Assembly: GCA_019321725.1 (NCBI GenBank)
Contig: CM033118.1
Span: forward strand, 11,248,071-11,312,070
From: Paulownia fortunei
Taxonomy: Eukaryota > Streptophyta > Magnoliopsida > Lamiales > Paulowniaceae
Reading direction: 5' to 3'
Length of the DNA stretch: 64,000 nucleotides
Below are positions 34,701 through 46,010 of this stretch, one piece after another (position 1 is the stretch's first letter; each line of letters starts with the position of its first letter). Made by a program: the position numbers and the translations under genes. A model generated the notes under the pieces. It had not been told where the DNA came from. It made no database searches and saw only the letters and a list, made by a program, of their open reading frames with translations.

Positions 34701-37700
34701 TACAACTAAATTAAATAGTGTAAAATAAAGAAAACTTTAATTATACTATCAACATTAACGCATTGCTTTAGTTATTCAAAATAGAAACTATTTAATGCTA
34801 TCGATTAAAATATATTTACATTGGAATTATTAGAATACAAATTATTTACTTAAATATAATTTTTAATGTTTTTTTTATTAAATTTAAAAAAAAATAAATA
34901 TTTCTATTTTAGTTCCACTTTTAAAATTGAATATACTCTTTTGTCATTCAAAATAAAACTATTTAATACTATTTAAGAAATTTAATTATTTTAACTTTTC
35001 TCAAATTGAATACATAATAATTTTTTTTCGTAGTTTTTTAGTTTTTAATTTTTTATATATTTTATATTTTTTAGTTCATGTGCTAGTACAATTTAGCATA
35101 TACTTTTAAATTATATTTCAAAAAAATAGAAAAATATTTCAGTAATTATATTTTTTAAATCTACTAAATTGCATCTAACAATGGCAATAAATAAAAAAGT
35201 AGAAAAATATGTTTTTATTAGATTTTAGAATTTTAGATTATCTATATATACTTTAGTTACACTAAATAAAAACTATTTAATACTATCCAAATGAACTGAA
35301 ATAGGTATGTTTTAAAAAATATTTGTTACATATTATTTATTTCCGATTTAAATGATCTCAATTTTTAGACTTTCACATTTTTAAATATTTATATTTAGAG
35401 TTATTAGTATATACAATTAAATTAAATAGTGTAAAATAAAGAAAACTTTAATTATACTATCAACATTAATGCATTGGCTTTAGTTATTCAAAATAAAAAC
35501 TATTTAATGCTATCGATTAAAATATATTTACATTGGAATTATTAGAATACAAATTATTTACTTTAATATAATGTTTAATGTTTTTTATTAAATTTAAAAA
35601 ATTTAAATATTTCTATTTTAGTTCCACTTTTAAAATTGAATATACTCTTTTGTCATTCAAAATAAAACTATTTAATAATATTTAAGAAAATTAATTATAT
35701 TAACTTTTCACAAATTGAATACATATTAATTTGTTTTCGTAGTTTTTTAGTGTTTAAATTTTTTTTTATTTTATTTTTTTAGTTCATGTGCTAGTACAAT
35801 TTAGCATATTCTTTTAAATTATATTTCAAAAAAATAGAAAAATATTTCAGTAATTATATTTTTTAAATCTACTAAATTGCCTCTAATAATGGCAATAAAT
35901 AAAAAGACCGAAAAACTAGTTTTTTTATTAGATTTTAGAATTTTAGATTATATATATTCTTTAGTTACACTAAATAAAAACTATTTAATACTATCCAAAT
36001 GAACTGTAATAGGTATGTTTTAAAAATATTTGTTACATATTATTTATTTCCGCATTTAAATAATTTCAATTTTTAGACTTTCACATTTTTAAATATTTAT
36101 ATTTAGAGTTATCGTTCTAGTAAAAATTTAGTATATATACAACTAAATTAAATAGTGTAAAATAAAGAAAACTTTAATTATACTATCAACATTAACGCAT
36201 TGCTTTAGTTATTCAAACAGAAACTATTTAATGCTATCGACTAAAATATATTTACATTGGAATTATTAGAATACAAATTTATTTACTTAAATATAATTTA
36301 ATGTTTTTTTATTAAATTTAAAAATTTTAAATATTTCTATTTTAGTTCTACTTTTAAAATTGAATATACTCTTGTCATTCAAAAAAAAACTATTTAATAC
36401 TATTTAAGAAATTTAATTATTTAAACTTTTCACAAATTGAATACATATAAATTTTTTTCGTAGTTTTGTAGTTTTTAAATTTTATATATTTTATATTTTT
36501 AGTTCATGTGCTAGTACAATTTAGCATATACTTTTAAATTATATTTCCAAAAAATAGAAAAATATTTCAGTAATTATATTTTTAAATCTACTAAATTGCC
36601 CTAACAATGGCAATAAATAAAAAAGCACAAAAACTATGTTTTTATTAGATTTTAGAATTTTAGATTATTTATATATACTTAGTTACACTAAATAAAAACT
36701 ATTAATACTATCGAAATAAACTGAAATAGGTATGTTTTAAAAATATTGTTACATATTATTTATTTCTGCATTTAAATGATTTCAATTTTTAGACTTTCAC
36801 ATTTTTAAATATTTATATTTAGAGTTATTAGTATATACAATTAAATTAAATAGTGTAAAATAAAGAAAACTTTAATTATACTATCAACATTAATGCCTGG
36901 CTTTAGTTATTCAAAATAGAAACTATTTAATGCTATCGATTAAAATATATTTACATTGGAATTATTAGAATACAAATTTATTTACTTAAATATAATTTTT
37001 AGTGTTTTTTTTATTAAATTTTAAAAATTTTAAATATTTCTATTTTAGTTCTACTTTTAAAATTGAATATACTCTTTTGTCATTCAAAATAAAACGATTT
37101 AATAATATTTAAGAAATTTAATTATATTAACTTTTCACAAATTGAATACATATTAATTTTTTTCGTAGTTTTGTAGTTTTTAAATTTATTATATATTTTA
37201 TATTTTTAGTTCATGTGCTATATAACAATTAGCATATACTTTTAAATTATATTTCAAAAAAATAGAAAAATATTTCAGTAATTATATTTTTTAAATCTAC
37301 TAAATTGCCTCTAACAATGGCAATAAATAAAAAGGCAGAAAAATTATGTTTTTATTAGATTTTGGAATTTTAGATTATTTATATATTCTTTAGTTACAAT
37401 AAATAAAAACTATTTAATACTATCCAAATGAACTGAAATAGGTATGTTTTAAAAATATTTGTTACGTATTATTTATTTCTGCATTTAATTGATTTCAATT
37501 TTTAGACTTTCACATTTTTAAATATTTATATTTAGAGTTATTAGTATATACAATTAAATTAAATAGTGTAAAATAAAGAAAACTTTAATTATACTATCAA
37601 CATTAATGCCTTGGCTTTAGTTATTCAAATAGAACTATTTAATGCTATCGATTAAAATATATTTACATTGGAATTATTAGAATACAAATTTTTTTACTTA

Positions 37701-38856
37701 AATATAATTTTTAATGCTTTTTTATTAAATTTAAAAAAATTAAATATTTCTATTTTAGTTCCACTTTTAAAATTGAATATACTCTTTTGTCATTCAAAAT
37801 AAAACTATTTAATACTATTTAAGAATTTAATTATATTAAATTTTCACAAATTGAAAACATATTAATTTTTTTCGTAGTTTTCAAATTTTTTATATATTTA
37901 TATTTTTTAGTTCATGTGCTAGTACAATTTAGCATATACTTTTAAATTATATTTCTAAAAAATAGAAAAATATTTCAGTAATTATATTTTTTAAATCTAC
38001 TAAATTGCCTCGAAAAATGGCAATAAATAAAATGGCAGAAAAATTACGTTTTTATTAGATTTTAGAATTTTAGATTATTTATATATACTTTAATTACACT
38101 AAATAAAAACTATTTAATACTATCCAATGAACTGAAATAGGTATGTTTTAAAAATATTTGTACATATTATTTATTTCCGCATTTAAATGATTTCAATTTT
38201 TAGACTTTCACATTTTTAAATATTTATATTTAGGGTTATCGTTCTAGTAAAAATTTAGTATATACAATTAAATTAAATAGTGTAAAATAAAGAAAACTTT
38301 AATTATACTATCAACATTAATGCCTTGGCTTTAGTTATTCAAAATAGAAACTATTTAATGCTATCGATTAAAATATATTTACATTGGAATTATTAGAATA
38401 CAAATTTATTTACTTAAATATAATTTTTAATGTTTTTTTATTAAATTTTAAAAATTTTAAATATTTCTATTTTAGTTCTACTTTTAAAATTGAATATACT
38501 CTTTTGTCATTCAAAATAAAACTATTTAATAATATTTAAGAAATTTAATTATATTAACTTTTCACAAATTGAATACATATTAATTTTTTTCGTAGTTTTG
38601 TAGTTTTTAAATTTATTATATATTTTATATTTTTTAGTTCATGTGCTAGTACAATTTAGCATATACTTTTAAATTATATTTCAAAAAATATAGAAAATAT
38701 TTCAGTAATTATATTTTTTAAATCTACTAAATTGCCTTTAACAATGGCAATAAATAAAAAGCAGAAAAATTATGTTTTTATTAGATTTTAGAATTTTAGA
38801 TTATTTATATATTCTTTAGTTATAATAAATAAAAACTATTTAATACTATCCAAATG
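31767..38856. repeat. AT-rich satellite array, about 715-bp monomer
   Basis: Ten head-to-tail monomers start at about 31767, 32483, 33214, 33916, 34643, 35370, 36078, 36794, 37507 and 38205 (spacing 698-731 bp, mean 715). The last is cut by the assembly gap. Each starts actttcacatttttaaat and includes ttaaatagtgtaaaataaag, actatcaacattaatgc, gaatatactcttttgtcat, ttcatgtgctagtacaatt and ctactaaattgc. Composition is overwhelmingly A and T. An 11-base variant after gagttat splits monomers into short (1, 3, 6, 8, 9) and long (2, 4, 5, 7, 10) forms. Private markers link 2-5-7, 3-9 and 4-8. No open frame of note. Unlike any LTR in the window. Confidence 0.95.
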
Positions 38857-38956
38857 NNNNNNNNNNNNNNNNNNNNNNNNNNNNNNNNNNNNNNNNNNNN
38901 NNNNNNNNNNNNNNNNNNNNNNNNNNNNNNNNNNNNNNNNNNNNNNNNNNNNNNNN
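38857..38956. other. assembly gap (100 N)
   Basis: Exactly 100 undetermined bases, the usual placeholder for a gap of unknown size. It falls inside a satellite monomer, so the true array is probably longer than shown. Confidence 0.98.
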
Positions 38957-40075
38957 ACAAGCTCATCTAAACCCTGGAATTGATTTGGCCATTACAATAT
39001 TTTTACCACAACCTGTTATCTTCCGGGCTGAAGAAAAGCTTTTAGCAAAATAGCATGAACCTCTTGACATCCGCCATCCGCTTCCTTAACAATTAGAGAT
39101 CCTAAAACTGGATTAGAGAATAAAATTCCATTTGACACCGGATAACTTCCCTTTCTCCAAAACCCTAATTCGCTCCCTATAAACTTGCTTTCCTTTTTTT
39201 TGTTTCATGTTTCTTAGGAAAATCATCCTGTTGTGCCTACTTCTCCGTAATTATTTCTAGCCTTTTTTTGCTGCCATTCTCAAAACAATTTTGATCATCA
39301 TGTCTAAGATGTTTACATAATACACAATATTTCAGGCAATTCTCATACACAATTTGTTACGTCATAAATGATTCATCAAGCCCTAACATAATTTCATCCT
39401 TCTTTTATTCAACCAAATTATTCCATGCAATCTCTCGCTACATCAACCAAGAGCAGTCTGTTGTGGGTGTATAAATCTTCAGTAATTTTCTTACAACTGA
39501 AGCAAGCGTGTACAACACTTTCTTGTGTAATAAGTGTAGTGGCAATTGGGGGATTTTATCCAAACTAGTAAACCAAAGATTCAATTTTTGAATCAAAATC
39601 TGGAGTCCGCCTAAAAAATCTCATCTAAAATCCATCAAGAAACTAAATTTGGCATAACTAAATTCATTAAAAATCATCTTCATTGGTCAATTTTATCACC
39701 GCAGGCTTAATATTGATAACACTAATTTCATAGAAACTTGTCGACCTAGTCCCGCAAACTTGGTACATAAGTTCTTAATACTCAAGCAACCACTGGGAAA
39801 AATTTTTGATGAGCGTATACTTAAATGATGAAGCCAGTGAAATATTTTCCTCATTACTGAAATTTATTTTTGGCATCCTTTTAAGTGTTATAACCCGTCC
39901 ATAATAGCTTCCTTTCTCTTTAAAGGACTTTATCAAGGTTCGTGATGTTTGAATATGAGGAGGTTCAACCATTGAGGTTTTCAAAAATAGTGGTGAAGTG
40001 CCATCTACCGATGAAGGGGCCAATGGAAGAACTAGGTGGCTTGGGTGTAAGACTAGGGTTAGGGTTAGAGAGAGT
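38957..40075 (-). pseudogene. plant LINE ORF1 (DUF4283 and zinc knuckle), broken
   Basis: On the minus strand, translation begins near 40023 (MAPSSVDGTSPLF). It continues through a DUF4283-like segment (RRTPDFDSKIESL in one frame; LDKIPQLPLHLLHKKVLYT and SVVRKLLKIY in the next). Near 39288-39335 comes a zinc knuckle of CX2CX4HX4C form in CVLCKHLRHDDQNC. This architecture belongs to ORF1 of plant L1-type LINEs and is also found in related nucleic-acid-binding proteins. Frameshifts and stops interrupt it, and the 3' side runs into the assembly gap. The leader near 40050-40075 carries two to three ccctaa-like units. A host gene of the same family is less likely given the decay. Confidence 0.7.
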
Positions 40076-40430
40076 TTTAAACGGTTTGAGCGTATTCCTC
40101 TTTTTAGTAAAGTACTAGGAATTTATTTTATTTTATTGAATAAAGTCGCCTCTAGTTTTGGTATGGACCCTTATCTATTTATTATAATATTCCAAAAAGA
40201 AGTACAAAAAAGTTTTTCAAAAAATTATAGAGGAGTGCTTACTTCCCTTACAAAGCATATCATAATGAAAATAAGGAGTACTACTCCCTTGCACATATCT
40301 AAATTTAACTCGAGATCTAAAAGATGGAAGCTTCTTTTTATCAACTCTAGTAATATCTCTAAGTTCATTAGGCAAACTATGTGGATGGAAAAATTCTTGA
40401 AGATATCGTTGAATGATGCGACTTAAAATG
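40076..40430 (-). other. possible LINE 3' untranslated region
   Basis: No recognisable coding on the minus strand. It sits between the C-terminal end of a LINE ORF2 on its right and the leader of an ORF1 on its left. That fits a 3' UTR of one LINE ending against the 5' end of another. A plus-strand open frame at 39998-40426 crosses it and has no similarity I recognise. Confidence 0.35.
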
Positions 40431-40715
40431 AAGTGAGCATTTTATTGAACTCTATAAAATTGTGTTGTTTCGTGCCTCTCAAATAAGCCAAAAAATAAGG
40501 AGTGGAACGACATCTCTAACATGTAATGTTCCCATATCTAAATTGGATTGAGACCAATATTGGACCACCATGATGACGTCATAAGAATTTGGTGGAGCTA
40601 ATTAAACTTTTTGATCAAAGAAATGCCATACTGTGCGAGTCATTTAGCAATGTAAAAACAAGTGAGATAAAGTTTCTTCATAGTTAGTGTTAGGATGGCA
40701 CCCGAATCAAATGGT
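40431..40715 (-). pseudogene. LINE ORF2 C-terminal end (zf-RVT region)
   Basis: Minus-strand reading gives CHPNTNYEETLSHLFLHC, then TRTVWHFF and PLLIFWLI, EARNNTI. This is the typical C-terminal zinc-binding region of plant non-LTR RT proteins. One stop follows LFLHC and another follows FWLI. The upstream RT is absent, replaced by the copia LTR at about 40716. Confidence 0.75.
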
Positions 40716-41307
40716 ATATTCTATTAAATAAGACGATAATAAAATAATAAAATAAATGTAGAAAATTTAATAAAATAAATGTTTATGTGGTTCGGCTAAT
40801 AACAAGCCTACATCCACAGGTAGGGAAGTGATTCCACTGTAATAGAAATAACAATCGAGAGTTTACAACAATTAGAGAAAATGATTCTCTAATTAATCCC
40901 AACACTCCAAGAAAATAATCCCACTATTCACTCAATAGAATTATATATCAAGTTTTCCCAACTCTCAATTTTCTCTCTACAATTGTGTGTTCTCATAGGA
41001 AGAAATGAGTTGTATTTATAGGCAGTGAAGAAGCTTCAATTCAACTGCTCCATCGGAGGCCAAGCTGATCCATCACTTTAGCATTTGAAAAACATTGTAA
41101 TGTGGGTGTTGATGTGGCTCATTTAATTGCCAAGCGAACTTAATGCTTCATTACACATTATCCACCAAGTGCTAATGACAAAACGGTTGGCAAGGCACAC
41201 ACTAACCATACACCAAGCACACATATTCTGGAAGCCACTAATGCAAGGGACACTCTAAAATAGTAGTCTCGCTCGCCTTGGCCAAAATAACTCAATTGTT
41301 GACAACA
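40716..41307 (-). repeat. copia G 3' LTR
   Basis: About 590 bp lying just past the end of copia RNase H. The minus-strand start TGTTGTCAACAATTGAG is at 41307; the other end is approximate. It contains the strand-reversed form of the common copia LTR block around a gtggttcggc box and tccacaggtagggaagtga. No target duplication could be checked because both outer flanks are altered. Confidence 0.65.
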
Positions 41308-42830
41308 CCAAGCAAGTCCAACTAGTGCTTCAACTTGACCCTTGGAAGAGGCTTAGTCAACATATCTACAGAATTCTTATGTGTAGAAATCTTTTTCAAT
41401 GAGATATCACCCTATGCACTAATATCATGAATAAAATGATACTTAATATCATTGTGCTTAGTTCTTTCATGAAACATATAATCTTTAGTCAAATGAATAG
41501 CACTTTGACTATCACAAAAAATGATGGTCACATCAGAACAAGAACTAAGCTCTCCAAACAAACTTCTTAGCTAAATTCCTTCTTTAATCACCTCTGTCAC
41601 TACAATGTATTTAGCCTTTGTTATAGATAACACAACCATAGGTTGCAACGAGGCTTTCTAACTAACTGCACTTCCTCCAAAAGTGAATACATAGTCCATG
41701 AGTGATCTTATTTTATCAAGATCACCTGTATAATCAGAGTCATTAAAACCAACTAGAGAACTGCTACTTTGGCCAAACTCCAGACAAGCTTCTGAAGTAC
41801 CACACAAATATCTCAAAATTCACTTCATAGTATAATAGTGCGCTCTCCCGAGACAAGACATATATCTACAAATGACACTAACAACATCAAAAATATCTAG
41901 ACACGTACAAACCATAGCATACATAATGCTACCAACTGTAGTAGAATAAGGAACTTGAGTCATGTACCTCTTTTCTTATCTGACTTAGGTGATAAAGAAG
42001 TTGACAATTTGAAATGCACAACTAATGGAGTAGATACCGATTTAGCATTTTTCATGCCAAACCTTTCCAAAACTTTCTCAATGTAACTCTTTTGAGTCAA
42101 ATATATTTTTCCATATTTTTTATCTCTTTAGATTTCCATGCCAAGGATTTTCTTCATTGCACCAAGATCCTTCATCTCGAACTCTTTCATCAACTGCTTC
42201 TTTAACTAATCAATATTTGACATGTTTTTAGTTGCAATAAACATGCCATCAATATAAAGTAGAAAATACATAAATGAGCAATCACTAGTCGGATGAAAAT
42301 AGATATAACTATTATAGCTGCTCCTTGAGTATTTGTTGCCAATCATAAAAGAATCAAATTATTTATACCATTGTCTCGGAGATTACTTCAAATCGTATAA
42401 TGATTTCTTTAACAGACAAATATAGTTTTTTTCCTTCAACAACAAAACCCTCTGGCTGTTGCATGTAAATTTGTTCTTCAACTCACTATGCATGAATGTA
42501 GTTTTAATATCAAGTTATTCTAACTCCAAATCATACATAACAACTAAAGCAAGCAAGATGTGAATAGAAGTGTGTTTTACAACATGTTAGAAAATATCAA
42601 TAAAATCTACACTTAGTACCTAATTGTAGCCTTTAGTTACTAATCTTGCTTTGTACCTTGCTTTTTCAACTCTAGGAATAACTTTCTTTCTTTTGAAGAT
42701 GTACTTACACCCAATAATCCTTTGTCAAGATGGTGGCTTCACAAGTACCTAGGTATCATTCTTGTGAAGTGATTCAAGTTCTTCTTGCATAAAAATTACC
42801 TACTTCATAGAATAATAGAGGAAACAACTT
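41308..42830 (-). pseudogene. copia G reverse transcriptase and RNase H remnant
   Basis: Minus-strand text includes MQQPEGFVVEGKK, FDSFMIGNKYSRS, LYIDGMFIATKN, EFEMKDLGAMKKILGMEI, LERFGMKNAKSVSTPL, TVGSIMYAMVCT, GFNDSDYTGDLD, IIFCDSQSAIHLTKD and the C-terminal VDMLTKPLPRVKLKH. The RT catalytic box reads YIDG where YVDD is expected, so one catalytic Asp is lost, besides several stops. RNase H retains its DSQSAI block. The order and motifs are standard for copia. Confidence 0.88.
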
Positions 42831-43800
42831 CATTATTAGTTAATTTCCAGATACTTGTGTTCAATTTATTATTGTATCATTAAATTGAACAGGCAATAGA
42901 ATAATTAAAAAGAATTAACTCAGTAATTTTTAACATGCTTCAAGTACAAAAGTACCATACTGCACGAGGCCACGCCCAGAAAAGAAAACAATCCATGATT
43001 AAAAGATGATTTACATAATACATTTATAGGACTTATAACAAATTAAAGACTGTATCTTTATTTGATGTCGTCTTGTATTGATCATCTATAGCTGGACTAA
43101 TTTATGAGCTCCACTCAACTTGAACTACTTCGTTGAACTTTCTTCAATGTTGACTTTCGTCAAGTAGCAGTACGTCTCCCCAGAAGATTTCACCTCCTTC
43201 AATTCGAAGGATGTTGAATGCAAATATTGCAATAAGGTTTGCAATGTGAACCTAATCTCCTTGGCTGGCTATGTATATCAAACTCACATTTTTCTGCCTA
43301 GGAGTAAATAATCACAAGTCTAAAAATGTATCGAACAAATGCCACAAACAACTGGCATAAATAAGAAACAGCCTATCAAATCTTTTCTTGATTAATCAGA
43401 ATATTACAAGATAAGTTTCTTTTCTAACAATAAGATCTTCAAGATATGTATTCTCAAACCTTTAGGCTCTTCACTTATCTTCCAAATCTGCAGGGATTCA
43501 CTTTTATCAAGAAAAAGGATAAATTCATTTCAAAATAAATAAATCAAGATAATTTATTTCCATAACAAACTTATCTTCCAAATCTATATTTATTTCCATA
43601 ACAAATTTATCTTCCAAATATGCATTTATTTCCATAACAAACTTCCTGATATTTTTTACGAAAAATTGCCAATCAATTAAAATCATATCTCTAGATACTT
43701 AACAGGATCGATCATCTATCATGAATAAAATATCAACATCTTCTCTTTCTTCAAAAACACTAGCCTCAACGGACTTTTTTTTATAGGTTTTTCTTGTTCT
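42831..43800 (-). other. degenerate middle of copia G
   Basis: The region where protease and integrase should be. I see only short, unconvincing matches and many stops on the minus strand. Three repeated copies of a segment with atttatttccataacaaa and ttatcttccaaat lie near 43550-43640. Probably decayed copia sequence, possibly with other insertions. Confidence 0.4.
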
Positions 43801-44425
43801 CTTTTTTTTTTGCAATTGGTTACATTTGCTACGAACATGTCCTGGTTCTTTACAATTCTAAAATACAATTTTATTTCTAAACTTCAATCTTGATTTGGGG
43901 ATATCTCTGCTCGAACCTTTCTGTTTGGATCTTCCTCTTGCATATAGACCCTGTGCTTGACTATCACTGGATTGCCCAATGATGTTATGATCAATATTCT
44001 CTTTGATCCCTAGAGCAGATTTAACACCCTTCAGAGAAATCGTGTCTTTACCATACAACATAGTTTCTCTGAGGTATCTATATAAGGAAGGTAATGAACA
44101 TAATAGTAACAAAGCTTTGTCTTCATCATCAATCGTAACATCAAAATTTTTCAAATCCATGATAAGGGATTCAAAATCATCAATATGGGAACTGAGAGAT
44201 ATACCTTCACTCATGCGTAGTCAATTAGGCAATGTTTTTTTGTAAAGTTTATTTGTAAGGGTTTTCTTCAAATAAAGAGATTCTAATTTCTCCCACAATG
44301 ACTTTATGGTCTTTTTAGAAATTACCTCACATAAAACTTCATCTAAAAGAGATAATTGAATAGCAGATCAGGCCTTTTCATCGATCTCCTCCCAATTTGC
44401 ATATTTCATATCAAATGGTTTTTCT
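43801..44425 (-). pseudogene. copia G gag remnant
   Basis: Minus-strand reading contains SEGISLSSHIDDFESLIMDL, VTIDDEDKALLLLCSLPSLY and GKDTISLKGVKSAL, the gag (UBN2/retrotran_gag type) of copia elements. A zinc knuckle remnant NCKEPGHVRSKC follows, with its first Cys lost. Upstream text (KTIKSLWEKLESLYLKKTL in a neighbouring frame) extends to about 44400. The 5' side is cut at 44425 by the F LTR. Confidence 0.85.
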
Positions 44426-45962
44426 TGTTAAGGGCATATTTTGATATATTTTTGTATCAAATCCTTTATACTTTTCTTATTTTATTTTTGTTAATATTAT
44501 AGTTTTATTAATATTTTATGTTAGGGAATCAATAAATAAAAAGAGATCAAAAAGAGCCAAAATAATACTGAAGAAAACAACATGTTTAGTGAGCGAGTTG
44601 GGAGATAATATTTCATTGGATCAAAGAAGCATCACAATTAGAAGAAAAAGGCCATTTTTTTGCCTAAGTCCATCATATGTAGATAAAAATATATGCAAGA
44701 AATCACTTGGACTTTGCAAGTGATTGTTGGGCTTGCATTAAGTTCAAAATAAACATGTTTCCAAACTTATGCAGTTTTAGTATTTTGAGCATAACTCCAT
44801 GCTCAAAAGCCCTATGGACCTGATTCTTACTTCATTTTGAAAATCAAGAAATATAACTACAACTTTGTTGTTGGAAACTCACCTTAATTCAACTTTGATT
44901 ATAGTAGAAAATTCGTCCAAGTGTGTGTATAGAAAATGATCTATCTATGCTGACACATCTTCTTAAATCAAGCATAGATAGACAAAATACAACCTTTTTG
45001 TTGATCAATTTCCAAATTTAACTGTTTGCATAGAGATAAATGTGTAATAAAATTCGGATCTAAAAAGGATATGTGAATTTATAGTACAATTGAAGTTAAT
45101 TTGAAGTGGATTTGGAGTGAATTTGGAGATGTCAATTTAGGCACTCTTCTACAATAAATAGGGGCTCTTAGATGATATGAAAGACACATAAAAACCTTTA
45201 GAGAGGGAAAGAAAATCTTTCTTTAGCTAAGTTTTCTAATAATAACGTAAGTTTTCTAGTAGTAATAGAAATGTATTCTCTAATTTTTTTTCTATTTTTA
45301 TTCTTTTCTACTATCATTATGTCTTTCTAAATTTCATTTAAGTTGAGGATAAAGGGTGAAGCTCTTTATGGAGGAAGATGAATGGTTATAAAAGTGCATA
45401 AATACTTAATCCTATAAATAAGTGTTAGCGTTAAAACTTTTCTTATTTTGTGGTGATTTTTGATTTATATATTTCCAATGGCACAACAAATACTTGGATT
45501 TATTTATCTTATTGTACGGTTCTACTCCACTGATTGCTAATGTGAAAAATTGATTTGTTGTAGACAAATATGTGTATAAATACTTAATCCTTTAAACAAG
45601 TATTCGTGTTAAGAGATAGTTTGCAAACAATAAGACAATATCATGATTACCTTAATGCATAAGCTATTTGATAAATTATGTATGGATTCCAATTATGGCA
45701 TTTAAAAGAAGTAAAAAGACTAAATAATCGTTTTTCTATCCAAAACTCAAGAGCGGATCCCTAATCCCCAATACTTTTATTACTTTGATTTCTTAGTTAT
45801 AGTATAATTTTTTCTTTATATTATAAACCATATTCAGCCATCTTTTAAGAAATATAAACTTAAAAACTTTAAACAACTTCCCTGTGGATCGACCTCAGAC
45901 TCCCGAAAAATTTATTACTTGACACAACCTGTACTTGGGTTTGCAGCCTTAAAGTTGTAGCA
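44426..45962 (+). repeat. Athila-type LTR F
   Basis: 1537 bp, opening TGTTAAGGGCATATTTTGATA inside copia gag and closing gttgtagca, followed by an agttttt spacer and a tRNA-Asp-like primer site. It shares layout with the D LTR: an early cataactccatgctcaaaa block (44795), and a late segment with acttgacacaacctgtactt. Only about 50 bp of internal sequence follow before a Tat pol in the other orientation, so it is a 5' LTR whose element has been lost, or a solo LTR with a primer-site remnant. Confidence 0.75.
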
Positions 45963-45968
45963 AGTTTT

Positions 45969-45986
45969 TGGTGTCGTTGTTGGGGA
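45969..45986 (+). promoter_or_regulatory. primer-binding site of F (tRNA-Asp type, decayed)
   Basis: The sequence tggtgtcgttgttgggga compares with TGGCGCCGTTGCCGGGGA of typical Athila elements. All three differences are C-to-T, the pattern left by deamination of methylated cytosine. Confidence 0.75.
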
Positions 45987-46010
45987 AGGCAAGGTAAGTA
46001 TTCAACTATG

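Noticed and set aside
31767..38856. CRISPR array or other prokaryotic repeat system
   Set aside because: Monomers are contiguous 715-bp units with no spacers, and the surroundings are plant retrotransposons.
40050..40075. Interstitial telomere repeat
   Set aside because: Only two to three TTAGGG-like units are present, the wrong unit for the usual plant TTTAGGG, and they lie in a LINE leader where ccctaa runs are common by chance.
39998..40426. Plus-strand frame of 142 codons near the LINE pieces
   Set aside because: It overlaps the minus-strand ORF1 start and a probable 3' UTR, and shows no recognisable domain.
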